Positions 19,645 to 29,164 of a stretch of 35,353 bases of DNA are shown here, piece after piece (positions within the stretch are counted from its first letter, which is position 1; each line of letters opens with the position of its first letter). Source of the DNA: an uncultured Bacilli bacterium (lineage in GTDB: Bacteria; Bacillota_I; Bacilli_A; RF39; UBA660); NCBI GenBank assembly GCA_947627845.1, contig CANQXQ010000005.1, forward strand, positions 1 through 35,353, written 5' to 3'. The translations under genes were made by a program, and so were the position numbers. The notes under the pieces are model-generated. The model was given only the letters and a program-made list of their open reading frames with translations. It made no database searches and had not been told where the DNA came from.

Positions 19645-20292
19645 ATGAAAAAGATAAAAATAATAACCATAATTTTATTGTTAATAACTGCTTTATTTAT
19701 CAACACCAATGCTTTTGCCCTCCTCCCCTTAAGTGGTAAATTAATAATTATTGATGTTGGACATGGTGGTATTGATCCTGGTTCTACCATCGGCAATACT
19801 TATGAAAAAGATCTTAATTTAGCCATTAGTAAATATTTAGAATTAGAACTAGTGAAAAATGGCGCATCCGTTATTATGACTAGAGATGGTGACTATGACT
19901 TAAGTTCTCCTAAAGCCACTTATCGTAAAAAAAGTGATTTTGATAATCGCATTAAATTAATAAATGAAAGTAAAGCTAACATATATATATCTATTCATTT
20001 AAATTATTTAGCTAATGCTAGTTATTATGGACCCCAAGTTTTTTATAATACCGAAGAAAATAAAGGTATTGCCGAAGTATTCCAAGAAACTTTAAATAAA
20101 GGCTTAAATAATAAACGCCAAATTAAAAAAATTCCTAGTAAAACTTACATGTATGATAAGTTAACTATTCCAGGAGTTTTAATTGAATGTGGTTTTTTAT
20201 CAAACCCAAATGAACTTAATAAACTAAAAACCCCCGCTTATCAACAAAAAATAGCCGAATTAATTAAAGATGCTCTTATAAATTATTATTAA
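19645..20292 (+). CDS. cwlD: N-acetylmuramoyl-L-alanine amidase (CwlD-like, Amidase_3)
   Basis: IIIDVGHGGIDPGST, SIHLNYL, IPGVLIECGFLSNPNE. Confidence 0.85.
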   Translation: MKKIKIITIILLLITALFINTNAFALLPLSGKLIIIDVGHGGIDPGSTIGNTYEKDLNLAISKYLELELVKNGASVIMTRDGDYDLSSPKATYRKKSDFDNRIKLINESKANIYISIHLNYLANASYYGPQVFYNTEENKGIAEVFQETLNKGLNNKRQIKKIPSKTYMYDKLTIPGVLIECGFLSNPNELNKLKTPAYQQKIAELIKDALINYY

Positions 20293-20404
20293 TAAAAAAA
20301 CTTCATCATCTGACAAAGTTTTAAAAAACATTTTCTTTCAAATGTAATATCATTATATAATAAAGCATTCTAAAAGTCTATATCAAAAGAATAAAGCATT
20401 ACTC

Positions 20405-21370
20405 TTAATATTCATATTCCATATGTTTATATTCTTTGTCCCATCTTTTTCCTGTAGTGTAACTTAAATCCCCTATTTCTTTTAATACTTTATTGATTGT
20501 TTTATCATCTTTATCTAAAGCATCATCTATTAAATTAATCAAATTACGCGCTTTTTCAATAGCTAAATCATATAAATCATAAACTGAATAATGATAATTT
20601 ATTTTTTTATCTACTGGGTAAAACCATTTTTTATGCTCTAAATTTAAAACTGTTTCATCTATTTTTTTAATATAATAACAATTGTTATTTATATTCCATT
20701 TTCTAATTAATTTAGTTTTATCAATTATTTTATAAAAGAAAGATTTAATCCCCCATCGCGACTCCATAATATGTTTCATAAAAAGCCTAAAATTCCGATA
20801 ACCTTTAATAACATACTTATTCATATTGGACGCACAAAAAGTATTAAGATAAGTATAATCAATAATTTTTTTAAGCTCTGGTTCAAATACGACTTTAGGA
20901 AATAACTCTTTACTTAATGGTTGATTATATATTGGCTTTAAGTTTCGTTCTTTATATAAAGCTGCATCAATCATATATTCAAAATAAGCATGTTTACCTT
21001 TATATTTATAAGTTTTTTTATTTTTATAATTATATTTTCCCGTTTTATAAAAAATATAAGGATGTACTGTTGAATCCAGTACATAATGGCAAATAGAACC
21101 ATACAAATAAGCTAAAACATCACCATTATTTAATAAATCATGATCTCTAATATAATTAATCATATTTTGAAAATATAAATTAACATGATTTTTATGAGCA
21201 AAATGTCCTAAACTACTTTTATTCGTAAAATAAAGTATATCAAAACTTTTCCCAAATAAATTAAATAAATCCGTACTATTTCTTAATTTATATTGTATAT
21301 TATTATTGATAACTTTATACACATCGCATGTAAATAAATGATGCGTATATGTTGCAGGCATAACATCCAC
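20405..21370 (-). CDS. Zinc-dependent phospholipase C family protein
   Basis: MPATYTHHLF, GHFAHKNHVNLYFQ, LAYLYGSICHYVLDSTVHPYI. Confidence 0.75.
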   Translation of the reverse strand: MDVMPATYTHHLFTCDVYKVINNNIQYKLRNSTDLFNLFGKSFDILYFTNKSSLGHFAHKNHVNLYFQNMINYIRDHDLLNNGDVLAYLYGSICHYVLDSTVHPYIFYKTGKYNYKNKKTYKYKGKHAYFEYMIDAALYKERNLKPIYNQPLSKELFPKVVFEPELKKIIDYTYLNTFCASNMNKYVIKGYRNFRLFMKHIMESRWGIKSFFYKIIDKTKLIRKWNINNNCYYIKKIDETVLNLEHKKWFYPVDKKINYHYSVYDLYDLAIEKARNLINLIDDALDKDDKTINKVLKEIGDLSYTTGKRWDKEYKHMEYEY

Positions 21371-21507
21371 CTCGGACCTATATTATACCAAAAAACCTAA
21401 AAACCTGCAACTTCACCAAAATTTCACAAAAAATTAACATACAAATCATCTAGTTTATCTACAATATAATTGTTCTTTGTGGTATAATGTTATAATAGGT
21501 GGACGAT

Positions 21508-22437
21508 ATGGAAAAGATATTTAAAACTCTAGATGAACAGATTACCATTTTAAGGAATAAAAATCTCATAATCGATGATGAAGAATACGTTAAAAACATT
21601 CTTCTTCGCGAAAACTATTTTTTCATTAATGGCTATCGCTATATCTTCATGAAATCTTTAAATGATCGTCGCTTTATTGATGGCACTAATTTTCGAGAAA
21701 TATATGCTTTATTCTATTTTGATCGCCAATTAAGAAATATTTTATTTAAAAATATCTTAATTTTAGAAAATAACATAAAGAGTATTATTTCTTATGACTT
21801 ATCTAAAAAATATGGATTTAAAGAGAAAAAATATTTAAATCCTGCTAATTTTACGAATGATCCTAAAAGAACTCGCCAAGTAAATGATCTCTTAAAAAAA
21901 GTAAAAAGACAAATAATTGTTAATGGTAAAGAGCATTCGGCAACCAAGCACTATCAGAGTAATTATGGTTATATTCCTCTTTGGATTGTTGTTAAAGTTT
22001 TATCTTTTGGTATAGTTGGAGAATTATTTACCATTTTAAAAAATGAAGATCAAGAAGATATAGCTAATACCTTTAATGTTGATGTTCAATCTCTTCTCAT
22101 TTATTTACCAATCATTGCCAATTATCGTAATTTATGTGCTCATGAAGATATCTGCTTTGAACATAAAACGCAAAAAGAAATACCTCTTACTAAATATCAT
22201 GAACTCTTAAATATTCCTAAAATGAATGGTGAATATATTTATGGCATTAATGACTTATTTGCTCTTATTATCATCTTAAAAAGATTATTAAGAGCTGATG
22301 ATTTTCATCTAATGTTAAATGAAATAGCTTATGAAATAGACTATTTAAGTGGTAGATTGCATAGTATTAAAATTGAGAAAGTATTAGATCGTATGGGATT
22401 TCCCCAAAATTATAAAGATATAGTAAGGATGGATTAA
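21508..22437 (+). CDS. Abi_2 (AbiD/F-like) family protein with HEPN-type RxxxxH motif
   Basis: LDEQITILRNKNLIIDDEEYVKNILLRENYFFINGYRYIF; NYRNLCAHEDIC. Confidence 0.85.
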   Translation: MEKIFKTLDEQITILRNKNLIIDDEEYVKNILLRENYFFINGYRYIFMKSLNDRRFIDGTNFREIYALFYFDRQLRNILFKNILILENNIKSIISYDLSKKYGFKEKKYLNPANFTNDPKRTRQVNDLLKKVKRQIIVNGKEHSATKHYQSNYGYIPLWIVVKVLSFGIVGELFTILKNEDQEDIANTFNVDVQSLLIYLPIIANYRNLCAHEDICFEHKTQKEIPLTKYHELLNIPKMNGEYIYGINDLFALIIILKRLLRADDFHLMLNEIAYEIDYLSGRLHSIKIEKVLDRMGFPQNYKDIVRMD

Positions 22438-22438
22438 A

Positions 22439-23542
22439 ATGACCGAAAAAAAATCTAATGTTTTAAGAAATAGTGTTGTAATTATTTTAACTTTCTTTTT
22501 AGGATGTGGCGCTATGTATGCTCTAATCCACTACTTCCCAACCATTATTGGAACAACGGAAACTAAAATAAATAAGAATGTTTCGATTACCGATGATGGT
22601 ATTGCTGATGCTGTGGAAAAATTATATGATGCTGTTGTTGTTGTAAATACTTATGTTAATAATGAGCCTTATCAATCTGGAACAGGATTTGTTTATAAAA
22701 CTGAAAAAGATATTGCTTATATTTTAACTAATAATCATGTTATTAATAACGCGACTGAAGTATATATTCAATTTACTAATGGCGAAAGTATTAAAACTAA
22801 AGTTGTTGGTTCTGATGTTTATTCTGATATTGCTGTATTATCAGTTGATAAAGATAATATTATCTCTGTCGCCGAAATTGGCAAAAGTGAAACATCTCGT
22901 CTTGGTGATACCGTATTTGCTATAGGTGCCCCAATTGATAGTGCTTATTCTTGGAGTGTTACTCGTGGTATAGTATCGGGTAAAGATCGTTTAATTGAAG
23001 TAGAATTATCAGATGGCAATAATACAACTCCAATGGTTGTTAATACTGTTCAAACTGATGCAGCTATTAATAATGGTAACTCAGGTGGCCCTTTAGCTAA
23101 CTCAAATGGCGAAGTTATTGGTATTACTTCCATTAAATTAGCTAGTTCTTCTATTGAAGGTATGGGCTTTGCTATTCCAATTGAAAATGCTTTAGACATT
23201 GCTGAACAATTAATTACAGGTAATGCTGTAGAAAGACCATATTTAGGTGTTTATATGGCTGATGTTAACACAACTCAAAGCTATCGTACTTATTACCGTA
23301 TAATTAGTGAAGCAGGCGTTACAAGTGGTGTTATCGTAACGGATGTTGAAGATAAAAGTTCCGCGGCTCTTGCTGGTATAAAGAAAAACGATATTATCAT
23401 TGAAGTTGATGATCAAGAAGTACCATCAAGCTCTTATTTACGCTACTACTTATATAAGCATAAAGTTGGCGATGAAATGTATGTTACCGTTAAACGTGGA
23501 AGTTCTACCGAACATATTCGAGTTCGCTTAACAGCTAAATAA
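22439..23542 (+). CDS. HtrA/DegP-like serine protease with PDZ domain
   Basis: Trypsin-like TNNHVINN, SDIAVL, INNGNSGGPL; C-terminal PDZ (SSAALAGIKKNDIIIEVDDQEV). Confidence 0.93.
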   Translation: MTEKKSNVLRNSVVIILTFFLGCGAMYALIHYFPTIIGTTETKINKNVSITDDGIADAVEKLYDAVVVVNTYVNNEPYQSGTGFVYKTEKDIAYILTNNHVINNATEVYIQFTNGESIKTKVVGSDVYSDIAVLSVDKDNIISVAEIGKSETSRLGDTVFAIGAPIDSAYSWSVTRGIVSGKDRLIEVELSDGNNTTPMVVNTVQTDAAINNGNSGGPLANSNGEVIGITSIKLASSSIEGMGFAIPIENALDIAEQLITGNAVERPYLGVYMADVNTTQSYRTYYRIISEAGVTSGVIVTDVEDKSSAALAGIKKNDIIIEVDDQEVPSSSYLRYYLYKHKVGDEMYVTVKRGSSTEHIRVRLTAK

Positions 23543-23568
23543 ACTTGTTACTTTGTAGCAAGTTTTTT
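23541..23568 (+). terminator. Rho-independent terminator of htrA
   Basis: AAACTTGTTA-loop-TAGCAAGTTTTTT. Confidence 0.75.
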
Positions 23569-23611
23569 ACATAATAATTAAATTTAAGTTCACTTTAATT
23601 ATAGAGGCAAT

Positions 23612-24769
23612 ATGAAAAAATTAAGTATTTTATTATTAATAGTTATTATTTTAGGTAGTTTCTTTATTTATAAAAGTTCTAGTTCTAAATTAGCAAATAA
23701 TTCCCATCTTTTAAATGCCACCGATGTTTTAATTGAAGATGAAATTACAGAATATTTAAATACCCTAAGTTTAGATGAAAAAATAGGTCAAATGCTTTTT
23801 ATTGATTATCGCACGACCACTACTTTAAATAACGATTTAAAAAATCTTTTAACTACTACTAAACCTGGCGGTTTTATACTTTTTACCGAAAATTTACAAG
23901 ACTATGAAACTAGTAAAAAGTTTATTTCTGATTTACAAGCCAATTCTAAAATTCCCCTATTCATTGGTATAGATGAAGAAGGAGGGCGTGTTGATCGTTT
24001 AAGTAAAATGAAAAATTATAGTTATGAACCAATTCCTCCTATGCTCGAAATAGGTAACACCAATGATGAAAATAATGCATACAAAACGGGCGTTACCATT
24101 AGTAAAATATTACAAGATTTTAATATTAATTTAGATTTTGCACCTGTAACGGATGTTTATTCTAATCCTCTTAATACGGTAATTGGTAATCGTTCTTTTG
24201 GCTCTGATCCTTATTTAGTCGCCAGAATGAGTACTGCTCTTGCTAAAGGTTTAAGTGATAATAATATCATTCCCGTTTATAAACATTTTCCCGGGCATGG
24301 TAATACCGAAATCGATTCGCATTATAATCTTCCTGTACTTAAACAAACAAAAGAAGAACTCTTAAAAAATGATTTAATCCCTTTTATAAATGCCATTGAT
24401 AATAATGCCGAAATGATTATGATAGGTCATTTAGCTTTACCTAATATTACTAATGATTTTATTCCGGCATCTTTATCTAAAGTATTAATAACCGATATTT
24501 TAAAAAATGAACTAGGTTATCAAAATTTAGTTATCACTGATGCTTTAAATATGCAAGCAATCACTAATTATTATTCTGCTAAAGAAATTTATGAACTAGC
24601 GATTAATGCCGGTGTTGATATTTTATTAATGCCTACCAATCCACAAAATGCTATTAAACTAATTAAAGAAAGTATTTCTGAGGGTACTATTAAAGAAGAA
24701 AGTATTAATTCCTCTGTTTATAAAATACTAAAACTAAAAAGCAAATATAACATATTAAAAAAGAACTGA
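23612..24769 (+). CDS. nagZ: Glycoside hydrolase family 3 beta-N-acetylhexosaminidase (NagZ-like)
   Basis: GIDEEGGRVDRL, KHFPGHGNTEIDSH. Confidence 0.9.
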   Translation: MKKLSILLLIVIILGSFFIYKSSSSKLANNSHLLNATDVLIEDEITEYLNTLSLDEKIGQMLFIDYRTTTTLNNDLKNLLTTTKPGGFILFTENLQDYETSKKFISDLQANSKIPLFIGIDEEGGRVDRLSKMKNYSYEPIPPMLEIGNTNDENNAYKTGVTISKILQDFNINLDFAPVTDVYSNPLNTVIGNRSFGSDPYLVARMSTALAKGLSDNNIIPVYKHFPGHGNTEIDSHYNLPVLKQTKEELLKNDLIPFINAIDNNAEMIMIGHLALPNITNDFIPASLSKVLITDILKNELGYQNLVITDALNMQAITNYYSAKEIYELAINAGVDILLMPTNPQNAIKLIKESISEGTIKEESINSSVYKILKLKSKYNILKKN

Positions 24770-24779
24770 TAATCAGTCC

Positions 24780-25613
24780 TTAATTAACTTTTTTAAAAGC
24801 TTTAATAGCCATAATCATGGCAGTAGCTCCTACAATTACTAAACAACCATAACCCAAAATATTATCAATAGTATTGGGATTACTTACTTTTTTATAAGTA
24901 GAAGTTAAAACTGCTTTATCAACTACTGATGCATCTGTTGCTGCTTTACCATCTTTATCTACAAAGCCAACAAATTCATAACCTTCTTTTTTAGCCGCAA
25001 ATTGATATAAATCTGCTAATTTTGAAGTATCTAATACTTTATGATCTTTTCCATCAATAGTTACTGTTATATAATAAACAGCTCTAATAGTTGTATCAGT
25101 ATAAATATGTTCATCTAAACCGATTTCCATACCTGTTTTATTGTTTATGAATTTAGCAAATTCTTTAGTATCATCATTAATCAATTTTTTAACTTGTCCT
25201 CCATAAGACAAATCTTTTAATTGATTTATGGTAATACCCGCATCTAAATTTTTAAAAGAATTCCCCGTATTAGCAATTGTTAAAGTTATTTTATCTTCAG
25301 CTCCAATAGCTTTAATTGTTATATTAGAGTATAACTTTTGATTTAAATCAACTGCCTTACCTGTTGCTACATTAATAAATGTTAAATATTTATGATCAGC
25401 ATTATCAATAACAGACTTTAATTTTGTAGCAAATTTTTGTTCTTTTAATTCATTTAATGATTGTCCTGCTTCTACTTGATAAGTAAAATCGGCATTGGTT
25501 AATTCATCTACTACTCTTATTTTTATAGTCTCTGCTGCCCTAACATTTAAAGTCATGGCCATTCCAATTACAGCAACTACTATTAAGCATAATAGAGTTT
25601 TAAAACTTTTCAT
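24780..25613 (-). CDS. Secreted surface protein with tandem ~65-aa repeats and C-terminal TM
   Basis: Signal peptide; repeats AGQSLNELKEQKF..FINVATGKAVDLNQKLYSNITIKA and AGITINQLKDLSY..FINNKTGMEIGLDEHIYTDTTIRA; InlB-repeat-like C-terminus; terminal TM. Confidence 0.75.
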   Translation of the reverse strand: MKSFKTLLCLIVVAVIGMAMTLNVRAAETIKIRVVDELTNADFTYQVEAGQSLNELKEQKFATKLKSVIDNADHKYLTFINVATGKAVDLNQKLYSNITIKAIGAEDKITLTIANTGNSFKNLDAGITINQLKDLSYGGQVKKLINDDTKEFAKFINNKTGMEIGLDEHIYTDTTIRAVYYITVTIDGKDHKVLDTSKLADLYQFAAKKEGYEFVGFVDKDGKAATDASVVDKAVLTSTYKKVSNPNTIDNILGYGCLVIVGATAMIMAIKAFKKVN

Positions 25614-25802
25614 TCTTTTCTCCTTTCTTCAAATATTTCCAAAACATTATAGTTTTGCGACACCAATATTCATATATTGACATTTTTAGTATAAACTTAT
25701 TTTTTAAAAATATACTAATCTAGTGTTTTTATAATCTTAATTGAATTTATTAATATAAAAAATAAGCTGTAATAAAATTTTATTACAACTTACTTATTTT
25801 AA

Positions 25803-27182
25803 TTATTCATATACTGCTTCATAACCTTTAATTACAAATGTATAACCACTATCATTAATATATTTAACATCATATTCTCTCCAACCAACAAAATGGTAAC
25901 CATCTTTAGCCGCCGGTGCTATAAATGTCATACTTTCTACGGAATTACGAGCACCATCAAGTCTTACACTAACTTTGCCTGTACCATAATGGCCATCAAA
26001 ACCAGCACACATATTTAAATTACAACTAACTTCTACCCACCAAATATGAGCATGGTCATTACTATCATAATTAGAGTTAGTAACTTTTAAATTACTTGTT
26101 TTTTGACTAATTTCCCTAACATTAGTTATAGTTCTATTTAATGATTGAATATATTTTTCTTCTTGATTATTACCTTCTTGTTTAAAATTAAATACTCTAT
26201 CACCAGGTAATTTTTCTTTAGGTTTTAGTCTCTCTTCTAAACCCTCTATTTCTCTTTGTCTTCTTTCTTCAGCTTCCTTTTGCGCTTGTTCTTCGGCTTC
26301 TCTTTGAGCTTGTTCTTCAGCCTCTTGTTGTGCTTTTAAAGCGGCTTGTTTTGCTTGCTCTTCAGCGTCTTTTTTGGCTTGTTCTTCTGCTTCTTTAGCT
26401 AATCTTTCTTGCTCTTTTTTTAAACATTCATTAATCTTATCCCATTGTTCCGAAGTAAGATCTGGTTTATAACCCTCATTTTCATTTTTTTGAGTTTCTT
26501 TTTTTGATGTATTTGTTTCTTTAACTTCCGGAGTCTTTTCTTCTACTTTAGCCGAAATCGTTTCTGCTTGTTTAAGTCTTTTTACTTCCGCTTCAGCCTC
26601 CTCTTTTTTAGTTGTAGCTTTTTGAACTGTTTGCTTAGCTATTTCTTTCGCATTCATTGCTGCTTTTTGATTTTCTAAAGCCTGATTAACTTCCTCATTT
26701 GCTTTTTCGACCGTAGCTAAAGCTTCTTCTTGAACTTTTTTAGCTTCCACTACTTCTTTTTGCGCTGCCTCTATTTTAGCTTGAGCACTTTCTTTAGCTT
26801 TTTCAGTTTTAGCTTTTTCTAATTCCAATTTAGCTGCTTCTACCTTTTCTAAAGCTTCTGATACTTTCTTTTGAGCAACTTCCTCTTTAACTTTGGCTTC
26901 TTTAACAGTTGTTTCGGCTTTTTCTACATTTTTATTAGCAACTTCCACTTGTTCTTCTGCTTTTGTTACTTCTTGATTAGCCAGTAAAACTCCTTTTTGA
27001 GCCTTTATAACTTCCTGCTCAGCTTCTTCCACTGTTTTTTCCTTGTAAGTTAAAGTCTCCTTATTATTTAATTTATTAGCATAAGAATTATGATTATTTG
27101 AATTAGAAACATATACTCCTGTCGCTACTAAACCAGACGTTAATACTAATCCAGTTACAGATTTAATTAATATTTTTTTCAT
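25803..27182 (-). CDS. Secreted coiled-coil protein with Ala/Glu/Gln repeat region and a GYHFVGW C-terminal domain
   Basis: Signal peptide, long A/E/K/Q coiled coil, EEQAxxxA repeats, C-terminal region with two Cys. Confidence 0.75.
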   Translation of the reverse strand: MKKILIKSVTGLVLTSGLVATGVYVSNSNNHNSYANKLNNKETLTYKEKTVEEAEQEVIKAQKGVLLANQEVTKAEEQVEVANKNVEKAETTVKEAKVKEEVAQKKVSEALEKVEAAKLELEKAKTEKAKESAQAKIEAAQKEVVEAKKVQEEALATVEKANEEVNQALENQKAAMNAKEIAKQTVQKATTKKEEAEAEVKRLKQAETISAKVEEKTPEVKETNTSKKETQKNENEGYKPDLTSEQWDKINECLKKEQERLAKEAEEQAKKDAEEQAKQAALKAQQEAEEQAQREAEEQAQKEAEERRQREIEGLEERLKPKEKLPGDRVFNFKQEGNNQEEKYIQSLNRTITNVREISQKTSNLKVTNSNYDSNDHAHIWWVEVSCNLNMCAGFDGHYGTGKVSVRLDGARNSVESMTFIAPAAKDGYHFVGWREYDVKYINDSGYTFVIKGYEAVYE

Positions 27183-27458
27183 ACATATAACCTCATCTCA
27201 TAAACACTTAAAAAATATTTATATACATAATTATATGCCTAATATATAGTAAATGTAAAGACCAAATAATTTCTTTACTTTGGTTATTTTTACCTATTTT
27301 TGAATTTAAAAATAGCAATAAATAAAATTTATTTACCATTTATTTAAAAAACAAAAAACAGCTAAATCCTTAAATTAGTTGTTTTTTTCTTGAATATCAA
27401 GTTTTATATTAACCACAAACCCACCAACAAAATAGCAAAAGTTTGTGTTATTTTTCTT

Positions 27459-27502
27459 TGGCAGGGGCGGAGAGAATCGAACTCCCATCAAAAGTTTTGG
27501 AG
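27459..27502 (-). other. 3' tRNA-Trp fragment (anticodon loop to CCA): likely att core of an integrated element
   Basis: Minus strand CTCCAAAACTTTTGATGGGAGTTCGATTCTCTCCGCCCCTGCCA: CCA anticodon loop, T-arm with TTCGATT, acceptor 3' strand and CCA; no matching 5' half (AGGGGCG) alongside. Confidence 0.7.
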
Positions 27503-27525
27503 TCACTACCTAACGTCCCATAATC

Positions 27526-27664
27526 ACGCCATATCACAGTAAAACAAGCATTTTCGATTATTTATTAGCCTCTTTTACCCTGATATGACTTGATTATTAC
27601 TGACAGAATTGGCAGAATTTGTGGCAGATTATTACCCGTTTCATACGCCATATGTCAGTAAAAC
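27526..27664. repeat. Imperfect direct repeats, possible integrase arm-type sites
   Basis: ACGCCATATCACAGTAAAAC (27526-27545) and ACGCCATATGTCAGTAAAAC (27645-27664). Confidence 0.65.
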
Positions 27665-27783
27665 TCCTATCATACCTTTACTTATTTAACTAGCACTAAA
27701 TACTACTAAATCAACATTATTATAGCACATATATTTAATAACAACAATAAGCAAAGGGCACTTTTTCAGCACCCTTAAATACT

Positions 27784-28490
27784 TTAATATAAATTCATAG
27801 GCCTTATATTTGATAAACCATTACTTATATTATTCATTAAATCAATAAATTTCTTTTTTATATCTGCTTGAATATTATTATTAATAAACAAAGAGATATT
27901 TCCTAAATAACTATAATTTTCAAGAAAATAGTTTTTACAATCTGAAAATAATTTTTCCTTATTTGTTTCATTCACAGTAATACCTGTAATAAAACTTACA
28001 GTATTAATAATATCTTTCTCTGCTGTAAAATATTCTCCAGAAATAATTGAAACTATAATATTGAAATTCAACTTGTTACTTATATATTGATTACCATATC
28101 TTTCTTCCAATTTTTGAACTATAAGCTTATCCTGTTCCATATTACTATGAGTGTATATTTTCAAAGTGGTTGATACGTCAGAATGTCCTAATCTTCTCGA
28201 AACATCTTGAATAGGTACTCCCATGCTTAATAAATCAGTAGCATGGGAATGTCTTATATCATGTATTGTTATTTTTTTTAAATTAAATTTTTTTATAAAT
28301 GCAGCCCATTCCTTTGTTAAATTATTAGGATTCCACACTCCAGTTACTCTACTACTTACATTTTGAAAAATATAATCTTCATCAGAAGCAGGCAAACCAG
28401 ATACAATTTAATCCTTTCTATATTCTGCTAAAAAATCAAAACAAACTATTGGCATTGTAATATTTCTTCTACTTGCATCATTTTTTAACT
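27784..28490 (-). pseudogene. Tyrosine recombinase/integrase remnant (5' truncated, in-frame stop)
   Basis: Catalytic part HDIRHSHATDLL, RRLGHSDVSTTLKIYTH. Upstream in the same frame: KNDASRRNITMPIVCFDFLAEYRKD*IVSGLPASDEDYIF; the N-terminus is missing where the ABC ATPase gene abuts. Confidence 0.8.
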
Positions 28491-28495
28491 TTTAG

Positions 28496-29164
28496 TTAAT
28501 TAGCTTTAATTAATAAGCCATCTTTTAGTAATAAAATCTCATCTGCATATTTTGCCATTTCATTACTATGAGTTACCACTATAACACATTTACCTTCACT
28601 AGACAATTTCTTTAATTCTTGAAATACTAATTCTTCGTTTTTTTCATCTAAATTTCCGGTTGGTTCATCAGCAAGAATTATGTCAGGATCATTAGCTAAA
28701 GCCCGTGCAATAGCTACTCTTTGTTGTTCTCCACCACTTAATTCGCGAGGATAATGATTTATTCTTTCTTGCAAGCCTAATTTTATAAGTAAAGTTTCTG
28801 CAATCATTTTTCTATCTTTTTTATTTATATTCGGATTAATCAACATTGGTAGCATAACATTATCAATCGCTGTTAAATTATAATCTAAATTATAATCTTG
28901 AAAAATAAAGCCAATATTACTCATTCTCAAATCCGCTAACTCATCACTATTTAAACGACTTACATCTTCATTATTTATTAGAAGCCTACCAGACGATGGA
29001 TTAATAAGTAATCCTAAAATTTTTATTAATGTTGTTTTTCCAGCTCCGCTATGTCCTTTTATTACATAAAATTTCCTTTTAGAAAATTCATAATTTATAT
29101 CATTTAATACATTTATTTTTTTATTCTTAATATTATATATTTTATTAATATGTTCAAGTTTCAT
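28496..29164 (-). CDS. ABC transporter ATP-binding protein (MacB/LolD type)
   Basis: [46 protein letters not shown]. Confidence 0.95.
   Translation of the reverse strand: MKLEHINKIYNIKNKKINVLNDINYEFSKRKFYVIKGHSGAGKTTLIKILGLLINPSSGRLLINNEDVSRLNSDELADLRMSNIGFIFQDYNLDYNLTAIDNVMLPMLINPNINKKDRKMIAETLLIKLGLQERINHYPRELSGGEQQRVAIARALANDPDIILADEPTGNLDEKNEELVFQELKKLSSEGKCVIVVTHSNEMAKYADEILLLKDGLLIKAN

Noticed and set aside
27459-27545. A complete tRNA gene at this position
   Set aside because: Only the anticodon loop to CCA tail is present; no 5' acceptor strand or D-arm can be paired, so it is a fragment.
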